Assembly (NCBI GenBank): GCA_021495925.1
Contig: JAKEKT010000039.1
Span: 62,001-126,000, forward strand
Length of the DNA: 64,000 nt
Source of the DNA: Diplodia intermedia
Lineage: Eukaryota; Ascomycota; Dothideomycetes; Botryosphaeriales; Botryosphaeriaceae
Reading direction: 5' to 3'
The notes under the pieces are model-generated. The model saw only the letters and a list, made by a program, of their open reading frames with translations. It was not told the DNA's origin and did not search any database. The translations under genes and the position numbers were made by a program. Positions 9,428 to 19,668 of this stretch are shown piece by piece (positions within the stretch are counted from its first letter, which is position 1; the number at the start of each line of letters is the position of its first letter).

Positions 9428-11310
9428 CTACTTCCCCCCCAACCTTCTCTCCCTCACAAACCACGCCGCAACCGCCGCGCCAGCCACCAGCACGACCATC
9501 AACCCAAACGCATCGCGCGTACTCTCCGCATAGCAGCGTCTCACGAGCGCCCTAACGGCAGGGTCCAGACGATCGATATACTCGATGCTCTCCCTCACAC
9601 GCTCAGCAATCTCCCTCGCCTCCTCACCACTGCCCAGTGCCAGGGCGAGCTTGCGTCTGAGCTCTTGATTAACAACGGTAGCAGCGAGCGAGACGCCGAA
9701 GACGCTGCCGAGGCTGCGGAAGAGGTACGAGCACGCGGTCGCGACGGCCTGGTCGGCGTGTGCGGCGTTGGAGATGAGGCCGATGAGGCTGGTGGTGACG
9801 CCGATGCCGTTGGCGAAGCCGGCGACGCACAAACCCAGGACGATGCCGACGACGGAATCGACGAGCACGCCGGCGCACGCGAAGATGGCGGCGGCGCCGA
9901 CGACCAGGAACGCGTACGCGCCGACGGTGAGGCGGTAGAAGCGGCCCGTGTGCTGCATGTAGAAGCCGCCGAAGAGCGAGCCCGACACGCCGGCGGCGAT
10001 GCCGGGGATGAGGCGGACGCCGGCGCGCGTGGCCGAGGCGGCGTCGGCGACTTGGAAGTACAGCGGCAGGTAGAAGAGGGCGGCCATGTAGCCGGCGAAG
10101 GAGAAGAAGTTGCACGCGTAGCACGCGACGAGCGAGCGCTCGAAGATGATGTGGCCCGGCGCGAACGGCTCGGCCGCGACCTTGGTCTCGACGGCGACGA
10201 AGAGCAGGAACAGCGGCGCCGACACGGCGAGCGAGATGATGGTGAGGCGCGCGTGCCACGACACGTTGGAGCCGCGGTCGAGGCCCAGCAGCAGCATGAA
10301 GACGGCCGCGATGAGGATGGCGGCGCCCAGGAAGTCGATGCGGCGCAGCTTCTGGCCCCAGTGCGCGTGGTCGCGCTTGGGGAGCTTGAGCGCGAGCGAG
10401 ACGGCCACGATGGCCACGATGCAGAGCGGCGGCTGGAAGAGGAAAACCCAGCGCCAGCCCACGCGGTCGGCCAGGATGCCGCCGAGCGGCGCGCCCGTGC
10501 CCGCGCCCGTGGCGAAGACGATGTTGATGTAGCCTTGCCACTTACCACGCTCACGCAGCGTAACAATATCACTCATCATGATGGACACAACCGTCGTCAT
10601 CCCGCCGCCGCCGATGCCCGCGAACGCCCGCGCCGCGATCAGCTCGTTCATGTTGCGCGCCAGCCCGCATGCCAGGCAGCCGATGCCGAAGATGGTGTAG
10701 GCGAAGAGAAGACACGACTTGCGGCCGAAGATGTCCGAGAGCTTGCCGTACAGCGGCTGGAACGAGGTGAGGGTCAGGAAGTACCTGGGGGAGCGTCAGC
10801 ACTCAACCTTCGCCAAGCAGCGAGAATCCTTACGCTGTCGCTATCCACGACGTGTTGTTCAATGCCCCCAGGTCCGAGCCGATGCGTCCATAACTCGACA
10901 CGATGATCGTCTGGTCCGCCGCCGCGAGGAAGATCTGCCCCGACGTCAGCAATCAGCACTCATTCAACCACTCCAACCCCCTCCCTTCCTCCGGAAACCA
11001 CAGCAAAAAAACAACTCACCCCAACAGCTACAGCTGGCAGGATGTACTTCATCCTCTTCTTGACCTCCGGCAAGCCCTTATGTTTCAGCGACGACCCGCC
11101 TTCGCTGACATGGCTCTGCTGCCGCTCCAAATCTCCACCATCACCACCGTTGTCTCCCTCCCCGTTCTCGCCATCTCCCTCTTCCGGCACGGGCTGTGGT
11201 GGTAGCACCTGCAGGCCGTCCGACGTCCGGCGCTGGCCAAGCAGCGGGCTCGTCTCGGTCGGCTCGTGGCCATGGTGGCCGTTGCCGTTTGCGTGGTGAG
11301 CCGGCGGCAT
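9428..11310 (-). CDS. MFS transporter, DHA2 type (Vba/Fnx1-like)
   Basis: Three exons on the minus strand, 11310-11020, 10934-10834 and 10784-9428, give 582 residues. The N-terminal cytosolic part (about 90 residues, Gly/Asp/Glu-rich) carries ETSPLLGQ, a motif common at the start of vacuolar Vba/Fnx1-like carriers. The second exon holds the first-helix signature LAAADQTIIVSSYGRIGSDLGA, and the third begins with YFLTLTSFQPLYGKLSDIFGRK (MFS motif A). Long hydrophobic runs fit 14 helices. Relatives move basic amino acids into the vacuole or export drugs; the substrate here is not shown. Phases of the three exons agree exactly and both introns are short (85 and 49 nt). A TG-rich run lies just upstream of the ATG, in the presumed leader. 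Confidence 0.9.
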
Positions 11311-12599
11311 GGCCCGAGTGTGGTGGGGTTGTGGTGTGTGTGTGTGTGTGCGTGCGTGTGTGCGTGCGTGGTGTTTTCCCTCCTCGTTTACGAGTAAGGA
11401 AAATACGAAGGGGAGCGGAAGGGGGAAAGAAAAAAAAAAAAGAGAACGCTCCTTCTTCCTCGACGGGCTAAGGGAGATGATGGAGCTTTCTTTCGCAGCT
11501 CCCCGTACACGCAAGTCCTCGACCGGCAAGCAGCAGCTCCGCCAGCTCACGTCGATCGGCGGCCGGGTGTTTCGACTTGTCGTTGGGGGGGTTTTTGCGG
11601 TTCGGCGTACACCTGGCGCGTGGGGACGCGAGAGCGGTGGAGGGAAAGATTGCTGCTGGGTGGTGCGTGTTTGTGCGTCGTGTGGGTGGAGGAAGGAAGG
11701 AGCTTGGGTCAGGTCTCACGGCGCAGAGCCTGGTCAATGTGTCTCTCGCATCGGGTGAGTCTTGACTCTCAATTAGCCCGGCGGGAGGATGCGAGCGTCA
11801 AGGCCGATGATATGGAGGGGAGGAGGAGGAAGAGATAAGCAAGAGGGAGGGTGAGAGAGAGCGACTGCGGCACCTGTGCATCTTTGTTGCTCGTTCCTTC
11901 CTCCCATCGCACCCCTCCCCCACTGCTGACGATTAGCAATTCGGGATCGCCATCTCGGTCTGCCGTGGGCTGCCGGGCGGGCGGGTTGGTCCGGTCGGGT
12001 TCGCAGCCCGGAGTTCGAGAGAGGTAGTCTACCGCCGAGCACGTCAGCGGCTTGTTCCGCCCGTTTTCCCTTTCCCTCGGATCTGTGGCTTCTGGTTGTA
12101 TGCGCTGCAATCGGTGCAAATGAATGCAGCTTGTCGCAAAACAAAGATGCGGTCCGATGCGACAGGTCTGCTCACGCAATTGCGATATCGCGCTTTGTTC
12201 ACCGTGGAGCCGGGGTAAAACGGGCGTTCCCGCTGGCTATCTCCGACGGCCTAGCGTGCTTTGGGTACGTGTCGAAATACACCATCGATGATAGTTGCTC
12301 GGCAAAGCTGCGGCGATTCTTCAAACGAAACCATTGTATGTCATTAGTGCTGGCTGTTGCCTACCCTTGTTGCCCATTATACTCCTGTGAATTATCGTCT
12401 TGCGCTGTAACCCTGCCCTGCTCACAGCCGCTCAAGGCTCAAGCATACTACTTACGATGCCATCGCAATGCTATATGTAGCAAACAAAAGAAAACTCGTA
12501 CCATGCCATTCTCAGTTACTGTGCGCTCTCCATGAGCATAGTAGACACCACCTTAGCTCGTCACTGATAATCACCAACTGCAGCCACCTTTGATCGGCT
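11311..12599. other. Intergenic region upstream of the MFS gene
   Basis: No gene is supported. It starts with a 38-bp TG/CG-rich alternating tract (11334-11371) in the probable 5' leader of the MFS gene and then a purine-rich stretch. Open frames found here lack homology or sensible splice structure. Confidence 0.55.
11334..11371. repeat. TG-rich alternating purine-pyrimidine tract
   Basis: A run of (TG)n interrupted by CG steps, about 38 bp, next to the MFS start codon on the other strand. Such alternating tracts can adopt Z-DNA. Confidence 0.8.
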
Positions 12600-13115
12600 T
12601 CAGAGTGATTCCTTCTCGTCCGAAGTTGCATCCTGAGGAGTCCTCTCGTGGTGGACTCTCCTGACTTCAACCTTGTCCAGACGAGCGCGAAGGGCCTCAA
12701 CTTCGGCCTTGTATTCGTCCTCGGGCAAGGATTGGAGAACAGAATCGAGGACAAGCTTGACTTCCTTGAGGGACTCCAAGATCTCTTTGGCGGACCGCAG
12801 TGTCTCTATTTCTGACTTTAGTGTCTCTTCCTCGGAAATCTCTCTCTCTTCTCTGGACTTCAAGATTTCGCTGATGGCCTTGCAAAGCGTGGGTATGCCT
12901 TCAAGCATCACCAATTTGGCACCATACAACTCCGTGATACGCTCAGACATTCGATTGAGGCGGTATTTCAGCTCCCAGGTGGTGATGGACAACGACAGGA
13001 TGGAGAAGGACCATATCAATGGGCAGTATTCGTAGATCGTATGAAGGACGGTGACCCATCCGATAGCGGACATGGTGGTGTTGGTTCCAGCAGGCAGGGC
13101 ATCGGAACGATCCAT
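12600..13115 (-). CDS. Orphan protein with one hydrophobic segment and a coiled coil
   Basis: Uninterrupted frame of 171 residues from the ATG at 13115 (upstream only a GTG). I do not recognise the family. A hydrophobic stretch at about residues 18-47, interrupted by a few polar residues, looks like one or two membrane-embedded helices. Residues 50-150 are rich in Leu, Glu and Lys with heptad-like spacing (runs such as SEIETLRSAKEILESLKEV), giving a probable coiled coil, and the tail is charged. The codon pattern is less GC-biased than the housekeeping neighbours. It could be a young lineage-specific gene or a degraded remnant; a real gene is favoured by the length and orderly helical pattern. 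Further exons upstream (toward 13490) cannot be excluded. Confidence 0.55.
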   Translation of the reverse strand: MDRSDALPAGTNTTMSAIGWVTVLHTIYEYCPLIWSFSILSLSITTWELKYRLNRMSERITELYGAKLVMLEGIPTLCKAISEILKSREEREISEEETLKSEIETLRSAKEILESLKEVKLVLDSVLQSLPEDEYKAEVEALRARLDKVEVRRVHHERTPQDATSDEKESL

Positions 13116-14156
13116 TTTGCTTGGAACTAGAGCCTGCTCTGGATGGTGGGATCGTGGTGATGCCGAGGGAAAGTTTCTCGTTGCGTGCGTCACTGTGACC
13201 CGAGTAAGCTTCGTGCCTCAGTGAACAAGATGGGTAGTGATGTCAGGCAGCACTTCTCACCAGGCCGGAGGACAGACAGACGGACGGGCTCGCTGACGCT
13301 CCGATGAGGCTTGAATGAGGAAGCGGTGATGAAGGTGACCCGAAGGAAATGTCCACGCTTGGAGATGGACGCGGAATCAATGTTGAGACGGACGTTGTTG
13401 TCCTTAAGTCTGAAGTTGCCAGAGAGAGCGGCCTGGCGACAGATGCATCCGGGGCAAGAGCGAACATGCGCCCTGATTGAGGAAGCCACGCAAACCGTAC
13501 GTCCCCCCGCTCGCTGTGGATTAGGAAGTCGCGCTGTTTAGCTCAACTTGGCGGGCCGATCTGCCAGTGGCGCTTTCTGAACACTCTTTTCTCCAAGGAT
13601 ACCTACGCGTCAAGCACCGTCAACGGAAGAATGGAGCCAATGAACCCTCATATGATAGATTCAGCCAAACGTCCTACCAAAATATTTCCAACTACCACAC
13701 ACCGTCGTATCCGTTCATTCATCCAGAAAGGGGATTCCGTGGAAAAGGAGAGCAACAACAACAACAACAACCGAACAATCACGCAAATTGTCTCGCTCTT
13801 CTTCTCCAACGATAGCCAAGACAAGCCTGCTCGGCTTTTTTTTTATCCTTCACGGACGATAGGAAAAAAGAAATATAGGTATCTAAGCTCAACGGGATGA
13901 TGATGAGACGTGTAAGAATGAGAACGAGGAGAAGGAAGTAACGGATGGGTTCGAAAAAAGAACCAAGAAGTCGCACATCGCCCATTTAATCATCGCCCCA
14001 CCCAACACGCCATCGAAATGCGTATCATCGTCAATACATACACGGCGTTGCTCTCGCACTCAAAACTTCGTCCTCACCTCCAAAAAGAATCTGTCATCGC
14101 AAGACCCTATTCCCTACCTCGGCTACTCCAACTATATCGGAAATCCTGATTCATCC
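13116..14156. other. Intergenic region upstream of the orphan gene and downstream of WDR68
   Basis: About 1 kb. An open frame of 74-99 codons on the minus strand (13190-13489) overlaps the region but has no recognisable domain and its longer form starts at GTG. The right half is AT-richer and holds a short (AAC)n run near 13753 and the 3' flank of the WD40 gene. Confidence 0.5.
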
Positions 14157-16579
14157 TTATAGCTTGATCCCCCACACTCCCCTGCCTCCCGTCACGCCCA
14201 GCCACTCGCCACCCTGAGTCGTGAGTCCACTCTGTGGTGCCCAGCTCAAATTGCCCACCTCGTAGTCGCACCGCCAGCTAGCAGCAGGGCCCTTCATGTT
14301 GACGCCACTGGGGCCCGAGGGCGGTCCTGAAGAGCTGATAGTGTTGCCGTTGGACGCCGCGTGCTCACCGTTGATCGTGGCACCGTTCTGAGAATGAATC
14401 AGGTCCCAGACGAGCACCATGCTGTCGTCTCCGCCCGATGCGAGCATGCCACGACGCGTAGGGGACCATTCGATGCTGTTTACAGCCGATTGGTGACCAC
14501 GCAATTCCAGGAGCGCCTGGCCTGGCTGGCGGACGTCTAATATCCGGATCAGGCTGCTGTCCGATGCAAAGGTAGCGAGGAGGTGAGCATCATGTGGTGA
14601 CGCTGCCAAGCGCAACAAAGGCGGGGCGTATGCCATCATCTGTTGAGCTTTCGTAGGAGACATGCGGCCCGGAGAGCCTGGATGAACTGTCAGAAATTGC
14701 CGCAAATTTGTCCATCACGAAACCTACCTTTCTCTTCTTTCTTCTCTGTGGGTTCGTAGATAATTGTGGAATGCTCCAGACTTCGGAGGTCGAACATTCT
14801 TACGCTACCATCCGCACCACAGCTGACAAACACATCGACGCTCCCTGCGCAGAAACGAACGTCGAATACCTCTTTGTCATGGGCAATAAGCTGCGTTTTG
14901 GCAGTCAAGGTCGGGATGTCCCAGATGGTACACGTGGTGTCGATGCTTGACGTGATTATAAGCTTCGGTGAGAGCGTGTTCCAATCGAGCGAAGTCAGCG
15001 GGGCGGTGTGCTCGGGCGATTTGGAATTTGAGAGGAGAGCCAGTGGAGTGAGCTTCTGCGCAGGGGGGTCGCGGGTATTGACCGGCGATGATCGGTTTAT
15101 GGTGTTGCTGACGTTGGGTGCGGTGGTTTGTGGCAGCGACCAGAGTCTCAGGTGATCGCCCGACGTTGCGAGCAGGTCGGTGGATTGCTTCTGGGAGGAC
15201 GGAGGCTCCCATAATATCCGCGTCACCGGGTAAGAGCAGGTCGCCTCGGCGACACGAGTGTATTCGATGCCAAAGGCCGGAGCGCCTGGCGTGGTAGCCT
15301 CCTGAGGAGCGATGTTCGAGTCGACAATTTGGATCTATGTCTGCCATCAGCATTAAACTGGTACCTCTCGGCGCAACGGAAGATGCTAAGAGAATCTCCG
15401 GTGACACAGATCGTGAAAATCGAGGCGGGGATCGCCAGCCACCACAATAGCGGCCGTACACGCCTCCCCTCCTTCTGCGAGTTGCAGCATGCCGGTGAAT
15501 GTTGCTAGGACCGCCAGGAATGGATCCGCTGTACTCACAAAATTATGCGGATCTTCCAAGTAGCTGCCGACAGCCATCTTGCCCGCGCTGTTCCCGCCGT
15601 GGACAGGCCACTTGCACCAGTCGAATGCGTATACCGGCCATGGCGCCAAGTAGTTGCAGTTCCCCGGCGCCCGGTTTTCCAGATCGTTCAGCAGCGGCGT
15701 GCTCGACGGCATATCCTCTCCAATTGTCGAATTTGCGCGCGGCCGTATGTCCGACAGGGCGAGCGGGGAATTGGACGCGGCGCCGGAGGGCGTCTGGGCC
15801 TGATAGTGTCTTTGACTGGGGGTGGGCGCGTACTTGGGCACGTCGGGCGTCGGAACGGTCGAGTTGAAGGGAATATACTTCTGGTCCAGGCCGGCTGGGC
15901 TCGAGCGCGAGTAAGAATGAGCGGAGGATGAGGACTGCATGGTGCTGGAGCGGGTCGGCAGGGTGTACTGCTGGGCGTTGGTGTTGATCTTCGGGACGGT
16001 GGTGGGTGCCGTGTAGGAGGCGGAAGGCGCAGGGCGAGCACCCGCGGCCGGGCCGGGCTGGAGAGGAGCAGGCAGGTCAGGAACGCTGCTGCCGGTATTA
16101 GCGAATTGCGCGTCCTGCGGTTGCTGGTTCTGAGGCGGCGTCGCGTGGTGGAGGTTGATGTTCAGGTTCTGTGCGCCGCCGCCGGGCGTCAAGGCAACGG
16201 GCGAGTTGAAGAGCTGCGAGTGCGACGCGCTCTGGTGCTGGCCCGCCGGCGGAATGTGCAGGGCCTCGGGCTCTCTCTGGGCAACCGGCCGCCGCGCTAC
16301 CTCGAAGTGCGGGCCTGTTGCAGCGCCTGCTGACTGCGAGCCTGGAGCTGGCAGGCCCGACGCCGACGCCGACGACGGCGGGGCGGACTGCAGCGCGCTG
16401 AATCTCGGGTCGTTGCCGCTGCCAGGCAAGAGCGCGTCGCTGCTGTCGGCGCCCGTCGTCGCGATGCGGAGGTTGCTGTGCGGAGCGGCAACGGAGCCTA
16501 GGGCCTGCGTGGCCGCGAAGATGCCCTGCGCTGCGCCCTGGCCGGAGCTGCTGGGATGGTGGTGCGAATGGAAAGGCAT
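14157..16579 (-). CDS. WD40 protein of the WDR68/DCAF7 (AN11/TTG1) family with long N-terminal extension
   Basis: Three exons on the minus strand, 16579-15539, 15334-14728 and about 14686-14157 (an alternative acceptor nine bases on at 14677 keeps the frame), give about 725 residues. Residues 1-300 are Ser/Pro/Gln/Ala-rich and disordered. The beta propeller starts at about 305 (YLAPWPVYAFDWCKWP) and shows the family's signature strings: LLATSGDHLRLW, APLTSLDWN, SSIDTTCTIWDI, KTQLIAHDKEVFDVRF, then GADGSVRMFDLRSLEHSTIIYE, nearly identical to animal DCAF7. Members act as scaffolds for DYRK kinases and CUL4-DDB1 ubiquitin ligases. The long N-terminus is absent from the ~340-residue animal protein. 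It shares a 293-bp head-to-head promoter with the PPAT gene. Confidence 0.92.
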
Positions 16580-16872
16580 GGTGCCGCTGGCGGTGCCTGG
16601 ACTCGAGCCAGGCTGCGAGGGGTTGGGCGGGAGGGCGAGGAGAGCGGATAGTTACCTGCGACTCTGGAACAAACAAGGGCCTGTGGCCGCGTAGGGATGA
16701 GGCCGCTGATTACCTACTGACCGGCGAAGGGGTCGTCGATGTTTGGCGACGCGCGGGGCTGCCTTGCCGTGAGCCATGACTAGAGCTCTGTTGTCACTTC
16801 TGCTGCCCAACAGCCACCCCTCACGACACTCGCCTTTCACGGCCCCAGCCCTTCGCCTTCAGGCGCGCTTTC
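16580..16872. promoter_or_regulatory. Bidirectional promoter between WDR68-like and PPAT genes
   Basis: Only 293 bp separate the two divergent start codons, so both promoters and 5' leaders must share this GC-rich stretch. I see no TATA box. Co-regulation is an inference. Confidence 0.5.
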
Positions 16873-18117
16873 ATGACAATGCCCCAACCCGGTCGCCAGA
16901 GCGCCCGCCACCTGCTGCTCCTGCCGCCGCCGCCCTCGCCGCCGTCGTTCGTCACGCTCGAGGCTGCCTACGGCGCGACGCTATGCCTCGTCTTGCGGCA
17001 GCTCCAGCACGCCTCGGCCTCCACCACCGGCCCTGCACTGCTGGAAATCGCACTGCCGTGTCCGCATCTGCATGCCCATGAGCGCGTCCCGCGCCGCGCG
17101 CTCTTTGCGCGCACGCAGAGCCTGGTGGCCGGCCTCTACAAGCTGATCTGCGTCGTTGCCGCGCGGGAGCGAATCGATGTCGAGAGCGCAGACGGCGTCG
17201 ACGCACGCGTTCTGCTGCTGGCATACCCCAGAAATGGCGCGCTGAGCCATCTGCCCGCTGAGGGCCGAGCCGAGGCCGATCTACAAGGCCCGGTCATCGA
17301 CATTGGCACGCTGGCGCAGAGCGGCAGATCGTGGGAGACGGTCTATGCCGTCGAGAGCGAAGCAGGGGAGCACATGCTTAGGACTTTCCAGGCGCTTGGA
17401 AAGCGTATGCACAACATCGCGAGGCTGCGTGGGGGGATCGTGCAGCTATCAGACGGCGATGCAAATGAGCCTACCCTGGATGAAGCCCGGAGGCACATCT
17501 CCGTCGCCGTTGGTGGGACGTTTGATCATCTGCACATTGGTCACAAGCTGCTGCTTACCATGACGGCCTTCGCGGTCGAGCCCGCAGCGAGCGTCGAGGG
17601 GTCCAAACGCGCCATCACCATCGGCATCACCGGTGACGAGCTGCTCAAGAACAAGAAGTACGCCGAGTATCTCGAGAGCTGGGACGCACGGCAGCAGCGC
17701 GTCTTTGAATTTCTACACTGCATCATCGACTTCGCCCCGCCAGGCGGAGGCATGCAGAAGGTGGAGGAACTGAACAACCCCGGTCCAAACGGGCACGCTG
17801 TCAACATCACGCTACCCACCAACCTGGTGCTCAAGTGCGTCGAGATCTGGGATCCTTACGGTCCCACCATCACGGATGAGAGCATCTCTGCCCTGATCTT
17901 GTCTGGGGAAACGAGATCCGGCGGGCAGGCGGTGAATGCCAAGCGCCAAGAGAAGAGCTGGCCGGAACTGGAAGTGTTGGAAGTCGACGTCCTGGATGCG
18001 CAAGAGGAGCAGGATGCGCAGGGAGCAGGCGTCGAGCAGACTTTTCAGAGCAAGCTCAGTAGCACGGAGATCCGGCGCCTGCAGAGCGAGAAGTCTAGGC
18101 CAACGGGCAACGCGTGA
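16873..18117 (+). CDS. cab4: Phosphopantetheine adenylyltransferase (CoA synthesis, CAB4 type)
   Basis: Intron-free, 414 residues. The enzyme joins ATP and 4'-phosphopantetheine to give dephospho-CoA, the penultimate step of CoA synthesis. The nucleotidyltransferase domain begins near residue 208 with ISVAVGGTFDHLHIGHKLLL, which holds the T/HxGH adenylate-binding motif; ITIGITGDELLKNKKY and SALILSGETRSGG follow, and FQSKLSSTEIRRLQ near the C-terminus is the ISSTxIR-type motif of the family. The N-terminal 200 residues are poorly conserved, as in other ascomycete CAB4 proteins. The ATG at 16873 is the first in this frame. It lies head-to-head with the WDR68-like gene. Confidence 0.92.
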   Translation: MTMPQPGRQSARHLLLLPPPPSPPSFVTLEAAYGATLCLVLRQLQHASASTTGPALLEIALPCPHLHAHERVPRRALFARTQSLVAGLYKLICVVAARERIDVESADGVDARVLLLAYPRNGALSHLPAEGRAEADLQGPVIDIGTLAQSGRSWETVYAVESEAGEHMLRTFQALGKRMHNIARLRGGIVQLSDGDANEPTLDEARRHISVAVGGTFDHLHIGHKLLLTMTAFAVEPAASVEGSKRAITIGITGDELLKNKKYAEYLESWDARQQRVFEFLHCIIDFAPPGGGMQKVEELNNPGPNGHAVNITLPTNLVLKCVEIWDPYGPTITDESISALILSGETRSGGQAVNAKRQEKSWPELEVLEVDVLDAQEEQDAQGAGVEQTFQSKLSSTEIRRLQSEKSRPTGNA

Positions 18118-19668
18118 GCACAAACTCGGACGTGAGGGCTGCAGCCGGCGCCGCTCCAACGTTTATTTCATTCTTTAGCATTGCAGCACAGTAGGGCACC
18201 CACACGGGGAATTCAAGGAGCGTTCCGGGCGTCAGAGGCAGCGTGTAATACGACGAATGCTTGCACGGTTGCACCGCTGTTGCGAGTTCTCGGGCTGACG
18301 GCGTACGTGTCTCCTTCCGCTTTCTCTGGAGCACAGCTGGGCGGTGGCCGGGCAGAGCGGCCATGTATAGAGACCAGAACGGAACGGCGACGTGGCCCAC
18401 GGCAGGAGCGGTAGCATCGGGAGCGCCATGATACAATCAAGCTGCAGTCTGCGTTGTCGGACTGCCGGTGCACGACACTAACGCTGCTGCAGGCGGGAGG
18501 CAGATGGGGAGGCTAGTGGTGGAAGCGGTCTCAGCGAGGCGGCCGTCGACGTGTAACCGTCACGCACAGGCGCGGCCATGGTCGAGCGGAGGCCAATCAG
18601 CCGGCCGCCGGGCGTTGGTGCAGACCGTGCCCACGCGCAGAGGTCGGACGGTGTTTATATCAGTCTGCTCGGCAGCATCTTGCGTGACGTGACTCTTAGG
18701 GCGGGAGCGGGCGGCGCCTGAAAGCTCTGTCGTGCATGGCGGATTCCGCGTCGTCCAGGCGGCGCGGCCAGCTGCAGGTCCCAGGATGCAGCGTCGGACG
18801 AGTCTTGAGGTCGACGGTCAGCAGGGCGGTGGAGCTTAGGCGGCGGTGGCTTTTAAGCGTACCGGCACGGCGCTGCGGGTCGGAGAGTCAGGGCATCGCG
18901 TCGATCTTCCACTCATCGCTCAGCTCCAGGCTGGGCTGCGATCATGGAAACAAGCTGACGTGCTTGTCGCCGGACGTTGCGGGCGCCCGCCGGCCAATGC
19001 GGCGGCGCTTTGGGGCGCTGGGCTGGGCGTTGAGTGGTCAACTGCACATGCGTCTATGTGTTGTCACCTCAGCCCTCGTGCAGCGCACCCCGGGCCCCGT
19101 TCCAAAATGCAGCCTAGGACTACCCACAGACCCATGCCAGCCGACAAAGTCGACGCCCGCCTGCATCTCACGCGCATAGCCTCTCAATCACGTGTTGCGA
19201 CTTTACCTGATTTATCCAGGTCTGAACGGGCCTGGTCGACTGCGCGGGCTCCATTGGCTGCTGGCCTTGTGAGACGGCTCTGGGATTCGCTGTCGGCGCA
19301 TGCCCCATCCACTGTCCCTCAAAACCGACGATAGCGCCTGACACGCCTGCATACTCAGCGTGCGCTGCTTTTTCTTCGGTCATGGTGCAGCAGCAACAGG
19401 ACCGCTCTTAACCTGAAAATGCTCCGCTACACCCAGCGCTCCCGCTCCCACAAGTAGTCCCAGGCTCCCCTCCACCGCCGCGCCGCCCCAAGACCACGCC
19501 GCCAGCTGCCACCGCCCCGCCGCCTCTGCCCGCCCCAACCTCTGCCCGCCGCTGCCCGCTGCCGGCTGCCCGCCGTCGCCTGAACCTCCCGCCTGCGCGC
19601 CAGACGCGCCGCCGCCCGCCGCCGGTCCGCCGGTCGATGCGCACGCCTACCCCGCGTGACCCAGCGAC
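18118..19668. other. Intergenic region upstream of the F-box gene
   Basis: About 1.5 kb of GC-rich sequence. Several open frames exist because of the base composition, but none has a domain, codon bias or splice structure I can defend. Homopyrimidine-rich leader sequence precedes the F-box ATG (about 19440-19660). Confidence 0.5.

Noticed and set aside
9665..10906. 413-codon plus-strand open frame of Gly/Asp/Glu/Arg/Ala
   Set aside because: Complement of the well-supported MFS gene; its composition is the typical shadow of GC-biased codons.
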